A stretch of 50,034 bases of DNA from CAKRPJ01 sp934376955. GTDB lineage: Bacteria; Bacillota; Clostridia; Lachnospirales; Lachnospiraceae. Numbering within the stretch: the stretch's first letter is position 1; every line of letters begins with the position of its first letter. The position numbers and the translations under genes were made by a program. Positions 17,539 through 25,782 of the stretch are shown piece after piece. The notes below the pieces were generated by a model. The model did not search any database. It saw nothing but the letters and a program-made list of their open reading frames with translations, and was not told where the DNA came from. The DNA is taken from assembly GCA_934376955.1 (NCBI GenBank), contig CAKRPJ010000018.1:1-50034 (forward strand). The letters are read 5' to 3'.

Positions 17539-17846
17539 CTACCTCCCCACACGCTGACAGCACTCATCACTGCCATGATCACAAGTCCGGCACCGCAGAT
17601 CATCTGGATCGCGGCTGATACCTTCTGACCCTTGTTCCGCATGCTTTTTTTCATCCGATACCTTCCTGTGACCAGATTTAGAACCGCTGCCAGAAAAAAT
17701 ATCACCGGAAAAAGTGACATATACTCCTCCGGATCGATAAATGAGATCACGGCCATAATGACCACAGCAATTCCGATCAGAATGTGCAGCATATCTAAGG
17801 CCATAGATTCGCCCTTTAATTTCCTTCTTCTATCATTTTCAGCCAT
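17535..17846 (-). CDS. Small three-helix membrane protein of unknown function
   Basis: 103 residues, or 89 if the ATG at 17804 is used; both starts have a possible ribosome binding site, and the shorter form avoids a 31-base overlap with the patatin gene. Three hydrophobic segments are seen: LHILIGIAVVIMAVISFI, LFPVIFFLAAVLNLV and a C-terminal one (MICGAGLVIMAVMSAVSV), with a basic loop RYRMKKSMRNKGQK between the last two. I do not recognise the family. It overlaps birA by ATGA and sits in the membrane/lipid operon. Confidence 0.75.
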   Translation of the reverse strand: MAENDRRRKLKGESMALDMLHILIGIAVVIMAVISFIDPEEYMSLFPVIFFLAAVLNLVTGRYRMKKSMRNKGQKVSAAIQMICGAGLVIMAVMSAVSVWGGR

Positions 17847-18937
17847 TCAACATTTCTCCTAACCTGCTGCCTTTTTATCAGATCTGCAATGATGTCCTCC
17901 GCTGTATAAATATGAAAGACCTCCAGCTCCAGCTTCCGCGCACATAATTCCAGAACAGCGCCATAAAAATCCCTGTAATCCCAGTCCGGCGGGAGACGGA
18001 ATTTTTGAGCAAGCGCCGGAAACAGTTTTTCTGTATACAGGCGGTAGCCCGACAATTCCTCTTTTTCTTCTTTTTCCTTTGATGGTATCAGAAAAGCCCG
18101 GAACAATTCTATTTCCGACATCAGCTTGTCAAAATAGTAGGCCTCTGAATACGGAAGATCAATATAATACTTTCTTCCCACCAGATCATGGATAAGGCGC
18201 ATTCCATCATAATAGCCCAGCGTTATGTTCCTCATGGCTCTGATTTTATCAAAGCGGAGGATACCTCCTAAGTTCCTCCGCGGTGCGATCCTGTATATAT
18301 TTACATCCTCCGGGATCCGGAACATTTTCTCCCGATCCACTCCGATCCCATATATCCGTATCACGATAATATCCTTGTAGCCCTTATCCACAAGGACATC
18401 TACAGGCACGTTGTTGACACTGCCGCCGTCCATATAGGTCTTTCCGCCAAGCTTTTCATTCTTAAATCCCGGAAAATAGGCACTCGCCAGCAGCATGTCC
18501 TTCATAGCTCCCGGCGGTGCAGATTTTACATCAAAATTGATCTCTCTCCTGTCCGATAAGGACAGGGCTGTTGCATAAAAATCACAGTGGGAGCTTTTGA
18601 TCTTTTCCTCATCGAGGGTATCCTCGATCAGCTCCTTTAAAGGCTCAATATCGAGGCCTCTGTCCGTAACAAGCTTTTTTATCTGCTCGAGCTTTCCGTC
18701 CTCCGTGCGGAAAACGCGGGAATAATCCATATTTTTCCATATAGCTTCCGCCCGTTCAAGGTCATCCATGCAGATAAGCGCCCCGTTCAATGCACCGACA
18801 GACGTTCCCGCAACTCCCTTTATCCGGATCCCGGATTCCTTAAGGGCCTTCCACGCTCCCACCTGATAAGCGCCTCTGGCTCCGCCGCCCTCCAGGACGA
18901 TTCCGTATTCTCGGTTTATATCCGGTTTTTTTCTCAT
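17816..18937 (-). CDS. Patatin-like phospholipase
   Basis: 373 residues. The glycine-rich oxyanion motif LEGGGARGAYQVGAW, nucleophile GTSVGALNGA (GxSxG) and the dyad Asp in DGGSVNNVP define the Ser-Asp hydrolase. The rest of the chain (about 230-373) is not a recognised domain. Known: bacterial patatins hydrolyse acyl chains from lipids; many are cytoplasmic or membrane associated. No signal peptide is seen. The start overlaps the SPFH stop (TAATG). Placement after NfeD and SPFH genes suggests action at membrane microdomains, which is inference. Confidence 0.92.
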   Translation of the reverse strand: MRKKPDINREYGIVLEGGGARGAYQVGAWKALKESGIRIKGVAGTSVGALNGALICMDDLERAEAIWKNMDYSRVFRTEDGKLEQIKKLVTDRGLDIEPLKELIEDTLDEEKIKSSHCDFYATALSLSDRREINFDVKSAPPGAMKDMLLASAYFPGFKNEKLGGKTYMDGGSVNNVPVDVLVDKGYKDIIVIRIYGIGVDREKMFRIPEDVNIYRIAPRRNLGGILRFDKIRAMRNITLGYYDGMRLIHDLVGRKYYIDLPYSEAYYFDKLMSEIELFRAFLIPSKEKEEKEELSGYRLYTEKLFPALAQKFRLPPDWDYRDFYGAVLELCARKLELEVFHIYTAEDIIADLIKRQQVRRNVEWLKMIEEGN

Positions 18938-19860
18938 TATTTCTCCACGATCTCCGCCGCACTCTTAACAAGTCCGGCAATCGACTGGATCTCGGAAGGG
19001 ATGATGATTTTCGTTGCCTGACCGTCTGCTGCCTTTGCAAAGGCCTCCAGACTCTTTAAGGTGAGGACTGCCTGATCTGCACCGGCCTCCTTGATCATGC
19101 GGATACCGTCCGCATTCGCCTGCTGGATCTTTAAGATCGCCTCTGCCTGTCCCTCAGCCTCACGGATCCTCTTTTCCTTCTCTGCCTCTGCATGAAGGAT
19201 AGCCGCCTGCTTATCTGCCTCTGCGTCAAGGATTGCAGACTGCTTCTTACCTTCTGCTACTAAAATTGTAGATTTCTTTTCACCCTCCGCCCTGAGGATC
19301 GCTTCACGACGCTCACGCTCTGCCTTCATCTGTTTTTCCATAGCATCCTGAATGGCAGACGGAGGAATGATGTTTTTAAGCTCTACACGATTTACCTTGA
19401 TTCCCCACGGGTCTGTAGCCACATCGAGAGCAGCTCTCATTTTTGTATTTATAGTCTCTCTGGATGTAAGGGTCTGATCCAGCTCCAGATCACCGATGAT
19501 ATTTCTCAAGGTCGTCGCTGTCAGGTTTTCGATCGCCATGATCGGATTTTCCACACCATAAGCATAAAGCTTGGGGTCTGTGATCTGGAAGAAAACGACG
19601 GTATCGATCTTCATGGTTACGTTATCCTTGGTGATAACCGGCTGCGGAGCAAAATCAACGACCTGTTCCTTTAAGATCACCCGTTTTGCAACGCGGTCGA
19701 TAAAGGGCATTTTAAAATGCACACCTACATGCCATGTTTCAAGATAGGCGCCCAGACGTTCCACCACCATAGCCTGTGCCTGCGGCACGATACGGATGCA
19801 GGAAACAGCAACGAGCAAGATCACCATCAACAGCAAGATCAAACTAATGAATCCAATCAT
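18937..19860 (-). CDS. SPFH/Band 7 (stomatin-like) membrane scaffold protein
   Basis: 307 residues. One N-terminal membrane helix (about 3-20) leads into a Band 7 domain (RIVPQAQAMVVERLGAYLET ... IIPPSAIQDAMEKQMKAERE), then an Ala/Glu-rich coiled coil (about 175-255) with repeated AEG/AEA units. Known: forms oligomeric rings or cages at membranes, often encoded with NfeD, and modulates proteases and lipid domains. The NfeD gene is two bases upstream, as expected for the slipin/NfeD pair. Confidence 0.94.
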   Translation of the reverse strand: MIGFISLILLLMVILLVAVSCIRIVPQAQAMVVERLGAYLETWHVGVHFKMPFIDRVAKRVILKEQVVDFAPQPVITKDNVTMKIDTVVFFQITDPKLYAYGVENPIMAIENLTATTLRNIIGDLELDQTLTSRETINTKMRAALDVATDPWGIKVNRVELKNIIPPSAIQDAMEKQMKAERERREAILRAEGEKKSTILVAEGKKQSAILDAEADKQAAILHAEAEKEKRIREAEGQAEAILKIQQANADGIRMIKEAGADQAVLTLKSLEAFAKAADGQATKIIIPSEIQSIAGLVKSAAEIVEK

Positions 19861-19861
19861 A

Positions 19862-20305
19862 TTATTTTTCCTCCTTCATTACTCTCTCAACAATAAGCTT
19901 TACTCCGCGTATTTCCCGCACGATGACGGTCTCCCCTGCCGGGATCACCTGATTATCATCGAGGGCTCTGGCAGTCCATTCCTGCCCGTTTAAAACTGCG
20001 GTTCCCTCTGCAAGACTGTTATCGATCCTATTCAGCACCTTTGCCTTTTTCCCGATCAGACTGTCAGCATTTGTTTTTTCCGTGTTCTTTCCGGTAAATT
20101 TAATAAGGATCGGTCTTGTAAAAACAAGAAGCAGGAAAGAGATCAGCAAAAACAGAGTCAGCTGGAATCGGATGGAAAGTCCCAAAAGAGCGGCAAAAAA
20201 TGCTGCCAGTGCTCCGCCCGCAAACCAGATCGTTGTCAGTGCCATTGTGCATGCTTCGATCACGATAAGAATCGCAAATACTATCAGCCAGACAAACATC
20301 TCCAT
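19862..20305 (-). CDS. NfeD family membrane protein
   Basis: 147 residues; the short form without a ClpP-like protease domain. An N-terminal hydrophobic part (about 3-75, three helices) is followed by an OB-fold (about 85-145, GKKAKVLNRIDNS ... VIPAGETVIVREI). Known: the OB domain partners with SPFH proteins in membrane quality control. It is first in the seven-gene operon; GGAGGAG lies just upstream. Confidence 0.92.
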   Translation of the reverse strand: MEMFVWLIVFAILIVIEACTMALTTIWFAGGALAAFFAALLGLSIRFQLTLFLLISFLLLVFTRPILIKFTGKNTEKTNADSLIGKKAKVLNRIDNSLAEGTAVLNGQEWTARALDDNQVIPAGETVIVREIRGVKLIVERVMKEEK

Positions 20306-20340
20306 TCCTCACTCCTCCTGTCTAATATCTTCTTACTGTA

Positions 20341-20346
20341 ATTATA
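20341..20346 (-). promoter_or_regulatory. -10 element before the NfeD operon
   Basis: Minus-strand TATAAT 36 bp before the start, within two tandem 12-bp copies (plus strand TTATATCTGTTT). No good -35, so support is partial. Confidence 0.4.
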
Positions 20347-20367
20347 TCTGTTTTTATATCTGTTTTC

Positions 20368-21156
20368 TTATGAAAGCTTTCTTCTCTGTCTTGCCGCTTC
20401 AAACATCAGGATCGAGGCGGCAATTGCGGCATTTAAGGATTCCACTTTGCCGCACATCGGTATTTTTATCCATGCATCCGCCTGATGGGCCAGTTCATCC
20501 GTCAGTCCGTTTCCTTCATTTCCGATCAGGAAGCCGGAGGCCTTTGTATAGTCCTCCGCCTCGTAATCCTTCTCTCCCTCCAGATGGGCCGCATAAAGCC
20601 GGATACCGGCTTCCTTGAGTTTTTTTACCGTCTCCATAAGATCATCTGCATAAAGGAAGGGAACACGGAAGGCAGAACCCATGGTTGAGCGGATCACCTT
20701 TGGATTATAGATATCCACCGTATCCCGGCTCATAATAAGTCCCGTGATGCCGGCTCCCTCTCCGGCCCTCAGGATCGTTCCCAGATTTCCCGGATCCTGG
20801 ATATTTTCCAGTATCATCAAAAGTACGGGCCTGTCCTTTAAGCAGAGATCCTCCAGCTCATACTCATACTGCCGTACAAGAGCCAAGACTCCCTGTGGCG
20901 TCTGGGTATCCGACATGGCGGCAAACACCTGATCCGTTACCGTTTCATAATCCGGAAATCCGGACAGTATCGCATCGCTTTCCGGGTTTTTAAGAAAGCT
21001 CTCCGATACATAAAGCTTCTTTGTCCTATCCTTCGGAAGCTCTGAGATCATCCGGATCCCTTCCACAACGAACAGACCGGCTTCCTCTCGTGCCTTTGCC
21101 TTTTTCTTCAGCTCAATGACTGCCTTTACCTGATCGTTTTTCGTGCTGCTTATCAT
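20368..21156 (-). CDS. TrmH/SpoU family RNA 2'-O-methyltransferase
   Basis: 262 residues. An N-terminal substrate-binding domain (about 1-100, FVVEGIRMISE) precedes a SPOUT domain with the three SpoU motifs: LENIQDPGNLGTILRAGEG, LIGNEGNGLTDEL and IPMCGKVESLNAAIAASI. Known: SAM-dependent 2'-O-methylation of rRNA or tRNA ribose; the exact target of this paralogue cannot be read. It overlaps nadE by ATGA. Confidence 0.93.
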   Translation of the reverse strand: MISSTKNDQVKAVIELKKKAKAREEAGLFVVEGIRMISELPKDRTKKLYVSESFLKNPESDAILSGFPDYETVTDQVFAAMSDTQTPQGVLALVRQYEYELEDLCLKDRPVLLMILENIQDPGNLGTILRAGEGAGITGLIMSRDTVDIYNPKVIRSTMGSAFRVPFLYADDLMETVKKLKEAGIRLYAAHLEGEKDYEAEDYTKASGFLIGNEGNGLTDELAHQADAWIKIPMCGKVESLNAAIAASILMFEAARQRRKLS

Positions 21157-23084
21157 CTGGAGCCCTCCGGCTTCAGTGCCTCTAACTCCTCCAGCCAGAT
21201 CCGTCTTGCCGCATCGGAGGGCATTCTCAGATCTCCCCGCGGAGATACGGCTACTGAGCCGACCTTCGGGCCGTCCGGAAGACAGGAACGTTTAAACTGC
21301 TGTGCAAAGAAGCGGCGGTAGAAGGTATGCAGCCATTTATAGATCGTGCTGTCCTCATAGCTTCCCGCAAAAGCGATCCGTGCCATGCGATAGATCTTTG
21401 CCGGACTGTAGCCGTATCTTAAAATATAATATAAGAAGAAATCGTGGAGCTCGTAGGGGCCCACAAGATCCTCTGTTTTCTGAGATATCACTCCGTCCTC
21501 CGGTGGCAAAAGCTCCGGACTTACCGGAGTATCCAGAATATCATAAAGCACTTCGGTCAATTTTCCATCCTGACAGGTATCCGCATAATAACGCACCAGA
21601 TGGCGCACAAGGGTTTTCGGAACGGAGGCATTGACACCATACATGGACATGTGGTCACCATTATAGGTTGCCCAGCCTAAAGCCAGCTCAGACATATCGC
21701 CGGTACCGATCACAAGACCGCCGTTTCCGTTAGCCAGATCCATTAATACCTGCGTCCTCTCTCTGGCCTGTGCATTTTCATACGTTACATCGTGATCATC
21801 CATACTGTGTCCCAGATCCCTTAAATGGACAGAAACCGCTTCTTTTATATTGATCTCACGCAGGTCAGCTCCGAGCTTTTCCGTCAGCATACAGGCATTT
21901 CTGTAGGTACGGTCTGTCGTGCCAAAGCATGGCATTGTCACAGAAAGGATATTTTTCCTCGGAAGCTTTAACATATCGAAGGCTCTTGCCGTTACAAGGA
22001 GTGCAAGGGTGGAATCAAGACCTCCGGAGATTCCCACTACGGCATGAGTGCAGCCGATATGGGCAAGACGCTTTTTAAGGCCTAAGGCCTGAATCGTCAG
22101 GATCTCCTCGCAGCGCTCCTCTCGTTCTGCGGCATCTGACGGAACGAAGGGTGACGGATCGATGGTTCTCTCCAGAGAAAGTTCTGTTTTATTAAGCGAG
22201 AAATCCATATAGTCATATCGTTCCTTCGGATTTTCAATCTGAACCGTCGTCATTTTTCTTCTCTCATTGCGGATCCTCTGAAGGTCAAGCTCCGCATAAA
22301 CGACCTCATTGACAAAGCGCCTGGACTCAGCAAGCACCGTCCCGTTTTCTGCGATCATATTGTGTCCGCCAAACACCAGATCCTGCGTGGATTCTCCCTC
22401 TCCGGCATTTGCATAGATATATCCGCAGACAAGTCTTGCGGACTGACCGGAGATCAGGCTTCTTCTGTATTTATGTTTTCCTGTTGTTTCATCGCTGGCG
22501 GAGCAGTTAACGATCACCGTAGCTCCGGCTCTCGCATGGGAGATGCTTGGAGGATCCATGACCCACACATCCTCACAGATTTCCGCACCGATCACCAGCT
22601 CAGGAATATTCTGGCATCTTAAAAGAATATTACTTCCAAAGGGAACAAAACGTTCTCCCCATTCCACTACATCCGGAGTCTGGGAGCCCGGGTTAAAATG
22701 GCGGAGCTCATAAAATTCGGAATAATTCGGAATATTCTGTTTTGTATATACCGCCAGAAGCTCTCCGTCATGGATTGCGGCCGCTGTATTATAGAGCTTT
22801 CCATCCTTTTCCCACGGAAGTCCTACAAAAAACAGGATATCCTTCCCCGCACTTTTTCGGACAAGACCCTCCAGCTCCTTTTTGGCCGAATCGATCAGCG
22901 CATCCTGTAAAAAAAGATCACCGCAGGTATATCCCGTTAAACAAAGCTCCGGGAACACCATGATCTTTGCTCCGCGTTTTTCTCCTTCTTCAACGATCTT
23001 CCATATTTCTCCGGCATTAAAAACCGGATCAGCCACCTTAATATCAGGTGTAGCTGCTGCTACACGAATAAATCCATCTCTCAT
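21153..23084 (-). CDS. nadE: Glutamine-dependent NAD+ synthetase
   Basis: About 643 residues from ATG 23084 (AAGGA seven bases upstream); the open frame to 23126 adds an atypical N-terminus. The N-terminal nitrilase domain supplies ammonia, with Glu in FPELCLTGYTCGD, a Lys in the LPWEKDGKLYN segment and Cys in GAEICEDVW. The C-terminal synthetase has the PP-loop GISGGLDSTLALL. Known: converts deamido-NAD+ to NAD+ using glutamine and ATP. Family length is about 640. It is coupled to trmH and divergent from tcdA. Confidence 0.96.
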   Translation of the reverse strand: MRDGFIRVAAATPDIKVADPVFNAGEIWKIVEEGEKRGAKIMVFPELCLTGYTCGDLFLQDALIDSAKKELEGLVRKSAGKDILFFVGLPWEKDGKLYNTAAAIHDGELLAVYTKQNIPNYSEFYELRHFNPGSQTPDVVEWGERFVPFGSNILLRCQNIPELVIGAEICEDVWVMDPPSISHARAGATVIVNCSASDETTGKHKYRRSLISGQSARLVCGYIYANAGEGESTQDLVFGGHNMIAENGTVLAESRRFVNEVVYAELDLQRIRNERRKMTTVQIENPKERYDYMDFSLNKTELSLERTIDPSPFVPSDAAEREERCEEILTIQALGLKKRLAHIGCTHAVVGISGGLDSTLALLVTARAFDMLKLPRKNILSVTMPCFGTTDRTYRNACMLTEKLGADLREINIKEAVSVHLRDLGHSMDDHDVTYENAQARERTQVLMDLANGNGGLVIGTGDMSELALGWATYNGDHMSMYGVNASVPKTLVRHLVRYYADTCQDGKLTEVLYDILDTPVSPELLPPEDGVISQKTEDLVGPYELHDFFLYYILRYGYSPAKIYRMARIAFAGSYEDSTIYKWLHTFYRRFFAQQFKRSCLPDGPKVGSVAVSPRGDLRMPSDAARRIWLEELEALKPEGSR

Positions 23085-23177
23085 TTTATATTCCTTACCC
23101 TCCAATATAATATCTATCATATCCATTTTTAGTTTTCTTTTTTCTATTATACACGTTTTTTAGCAAAAAGGGAAGTT

Positions 23178-23206
23178 TTGAATTGAGTCTCGCACAGGAA
23201 TATGAT
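23178..23206 (+). promoter_or_regulatory. Sigma-A promoter of tcdA
   Basis: TTGAAT (23178-23183), 17 bp, TATGAT (23201-23206). An overlapping alternative TTGAGT (23183-23188), 17 bp, TAGAAT (23206-23211) is equally spaced. Confidence 0.65.
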
Positions 23207-23244
23207 AGAATGCCAGCATCATATTATGATTTGGAGAGTGTGAC

Positions 23245-23967
23245 ATGAATGAATTTTTTTCACGAACAATACAGATCCTTGGAGAAGATGGCTTTAAGCG
23301 TCTTACCGGCGCCTCTGTTGCCGTTTTCGGTCTAGGCGGAGTGGGCTCCCATTGTACGGAGGCTCTTGCACGCTCCGGCATCGGAACCCTGTTCCTGATC
23401 GATGCGGATACTGTGGCTCCCTCTAATATAAACCGCCAGAGTATTGCCCTTATCAGCACGATCGGCAAAAAAAAGACTGATGTGTTAAAAGAAAAGATCG
23501 CAGATATCAATCCTGCCTGCCGGGTCTATACCAGCGATTCCTTTGTTCTTCCGGAAAATATCGATGAAGTCTTTTCCGCTTTTGGGGACACGCCCGACTA
23601 CATTATCGATGCGATTGACACCGTCAGTGCCAAGATTTCCCTTGCCGTCTACGCAAAAGACCACAATATCCCCATCATTTCTTCCATGGGTACCGGAAAC
23701 AAGCTTCATCCGGAGCTATTTAAGATCTCCGACATCTACAGGACAAATGTATGTCCCCTGTGCCGCGTTATGCGCCGGGAATTAAAAAAGCGGGAGATCC
23801 CCGCATTAAAGGTACTTTATTCTGAGGAGCTCCCCCTCACTCCCCGCACAGAGGGGGAAAAGAAAGGCTCCGGCCGTCCTGCTCCCGCCAGCATCGCCTT
23901 TGTGCCGCCGGTGGCCGGTCTTTTGATCGCAGGAGAAGTGATCCGGGAGCTGTCCGGAGTATCATAA
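23245..23967 (+). CDS. tcdA: tRNA threonylcarbamoyladenosine dehydratase TcdA
   Basis: 240 residues, ThiF/MoeB/E1-like fold. Nucleotide loop VFGLGGVGSHCTEALARSG, the LIDADTVAPSNINRQ motif and a CPLCRVMRREL segment are seen. Known: ATP-dependent cyclisation of t6A37 to ct6A in ANN-decoding tRNAs, acting with CsdL-type sulfur or Fe-S partners. The start has GGAGAG upstream. It is a single gene bounded by a long perfect hairpin. Confidence 0.92.
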   Translation: MNEFFSRTIQILGEDGFKRLTGASVAVFGLGGVGSHCTEALARSGIGTLFLIDADTVAPSNINRQSIALISTIGKKKTDVLKEKIADINPACRVYTSDSFVLPENIDEVFSAFGDTPDYIIDAIDTVSAKISLAVYAKDHNIPIISSMGTGNKLHPELFKISDIYRTNVCPLCRVMRRELKKREIPALKVLYSEELPLTPRTEGEKKGSGRPAPASIAFVPPVAGLLIAGEVIRELSGVS

Positions 23968-24069
23968 AAGCTGAAGGGCTGTATTCCCCCACAGAATACA
24001 GCCCTTCGTCACGTTCCAATACCTCACATTATACAGTTCTCCGAAATTATTCCCCAATAATTCCAGTGC
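23963..24069 (-). ncRNA. Candidate small RNA of about 105 nt
   Basis: No open frame with a ribosome binding site is present, yet a well-formed promoter (24104-24076) faces a terminator-type hairpin (24007-23973) on the minus strand. Within the predicted transcript an upstream hairpin is visible (GGAATTATT, loop GGGG, AATAATTTC). The RNA would converge with tcdA and is separate from the SpoVAF-like gene 130 bp upstream. I could not match it to a known family by eye. Ends are estimated from the promoter and the hairpin. Confidence 0.5.
23973..24007. terminator. Perfect 14-bp hairpin after tcdA
   Basis: Arms GAAGGGCTGTATTC and GAATACAGCCCTTC with a 7-base loop. The minus-strand side is followed by AGCTTTTATG; the plus-strand side has no T run, so it fits best as the 3' end of the minus-strand small RNA while also shielding tcdA. 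Confidence 0.7.
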
Positions 24070-24075
24070 TCAAGT

Positions 24076-24104
24076 AATATAACACAATTCTTTTCTCTCG
24101 TCAA
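24076..24104 (-). promoter_or_regulatory. Sigma-A promoter of the candidate small RNA
   Basis: Minus-strand TTGACG (24104-24099), 17-bp spacer, TATATT (24081-24076). No gene start follows it before the hairpin. Confidence 0.65.
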
Positions 24105-24201
24105 TCACTGTTTTCGTGGATTTTGCACAACCTAACTTTATAAAGGTTATTACAGGTATTCCTTATATTTATAACGCGAAGACTGAAATAACTCTCTTTT
24201 T

Positions 24202-25620
24202 TTATTTGTTTCTCTTATCTTTATGCGGAAGCCGCCCTCTGAAGAAACGCTTTTTGCATTCTGACCATGAAAACGGGATAAGAGGATAAATATAGCTCTT
24301 TCCGGCAATGGTACGATTAAAGGCGATCGCCAGTATACAGATCACTGTTCCGACAACAAAGCCCCAGCAGTCAAACAGGGCGGTCAGGATAAGCAGCATA
24401 ACTCTCATGAATTTGAGCGCATATCCCATCTCAAAGCTTGCCTGGGAATAGTTGGCTATTGTTACAAATGCCATGTAAAGCATCGTTTCTGAATTAAACC
24501 AGCCGGATTTTACCGAATACTCACCGAGAACGATACCGGCGATCACACTCAAGGGCGTCGTGAGCATGCTCGGTGTATTGACTGCGGCAAGACGCAGTCC
24601 GTCTATGGCAAATTCCAGAATAAGAAGCTGCCAGATCAGTGGTACATGCTGTTCTCCCGAGATCCGGATAAAGGAGAGCCAGTCGGGTATCCTTGTCAGA
24701 TCCTGCATGAGAAGCAGCCATACCGGAGTCAGAAACAGGGTCAGAAACGATACCGTCATGCGGGACAGCCGCAGATATGTGCCGGTCACAGGCGGAAAAT
24801 AATAGTCATCCGCCTCCTCAATGATATCAAAAACAGAAGACGGCAGGATCATGCAGGCCGGAGAATTGTCCACCAGAATGACGATGCTGCCCTCCAGTAT
24901 CGATGCAGCCGCTGTGTCCGGCCGTTCCGAAAAACGGAACTTCGGAAACGGATTAAACCATTTATGAGGAAAAAGACACTCTGCAAGACTCTCCTGGTTC
25001 ATCGTCAGGGCATCTACATGGATATTTTCTATCCGTTCCTTTATCGTATCTAAAAGCGCTCGATCCACCCGCTTTTTCATGTAGCAAATCGCGACATCCG
25101 TGTGTGAGCTTTCCCCCACCTGTCGGATCTCGATCGCAAGCTTCGGATCCCGTATCCTTCTTCGGATCAAGGCAGTATTAAAGATCAGTGTTTCCACAAA
25201 GCCATCCCTTGAGCCGCGCAGCACCTTGTCCTTCTCCGGCTCTCCCACACCTCTGGCAGGATATGTTCGGCAGTCTATGGTAATGCAGACATCATATCCA
25301 TCGATAAACAGACACGAGAGGCCGGATAAGAGAGCAACTACGACCCTATTCTCTCGGTACTCCGTTCCGGTCTCCCCATAGCTGATATACATTTTAGAAA
25401 AACCATGGGCGTCTTCCGGCATATCCTCTGCCTTTATGGAACGAAAATCCTGCATAAGACGGAGGAGAATCTCATCCTTCGTAAAGCCATCCACAAAGTA
25501 GAGGCATGCCTGTCTTTCTCCTATCTTAAGCGTATGGCATACAATATCAAAATTATTTTCCACGTCCAGAAGTTTATGAAAATACGATACATTCTTTGTA
25601 ATATCAGATGAAACTGTCAT
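24202..25620 (-). CDS. GerA-family spore protein, SpoVAF-like
   Basis: 472 residues. A soluble N-terminal half (about 1-270) leads to a membrane part with several helices (about 280-440) and a basic tail. The segment FNPFPKFRFSERPD and then ILEGSIVILVDNSP resemble SpoVAF more than the nutrient-receptor A subunits. Known: GerA-family proteins sit in the inner spore membrane; SpoVAF helps form a channel active in early germination and calcium dipicolinate release. No other spoVA or ger B/C subunit gene is next to it. No clear SigF/SigG promoter was recognised upstream. Confidence 0.85.
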   Translation of the reverse strand: MTVSSDITKNVSYFHKLLDVENNFDIVCHTLKIGERQACLYFVDGFTKDEILLRLMQDFRSIKAEDMPEDAHGFSKMYISYGETGTEYRENRVVVALLSGLSCLFIDGYDVCITIDCRTYPARGVGEPEKDKVLRGSRDGFVETLIFNTALIRRRIRDPKLAIEIRQVGESSHTDVAICYMKKRVDRALLDTIKERIENIHVDALTMNQESLAECLFPHKWFNPFPKFRFSERPDTAAASILEGSIVILVDNSPACMILPSSVFDIIEEADDYYFPPVTGTYLRLSRMTVSFLTLFLTPVWLLLMQDLTRIPDWLSFIRISGEQHVPLIWQLLILEFAIDGLRLAAVNTPSMLTTPLSVIAGIVLGEYSVKSGWFNSETMLYMAFVTIANYSQASFEMGYALKFMRVMLLILTALFDCWGFVVGTVICILAIAFNRTIAGKSYIYPLIPFSWSECKKRFFRGRLPHKDKRNK

Positions 25621-25747
25621 GGCATATCCTTTCCGGACCGACTTTTAGTCCATAACAACAGAATGCCACAAACAGAAGAAAAATATACGGAAACAAAATG
25701 ATAAGGAGGAAGACTTTTTATAGACTTTCTTATAAAAATATACTATG

Positions 25748-25770
25748 CTTGTAATAAGAATAATTACAAG
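25748..25770 (+). promoter_or_regulatory. Inverted repeat before the creatininase-family gene
   Basis: Perfect arms CTTGTAAT/ATTACAAG with a 7-base spacer, immediately 5' of the GGAGAGG ribosome binding site and overlapping or following a TATACT/TATGCT -10. It could be an operator or a leader hairpin. Confidence 0.5.
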
Positions 25771-25782
25771 GAGAGGTTAGTT

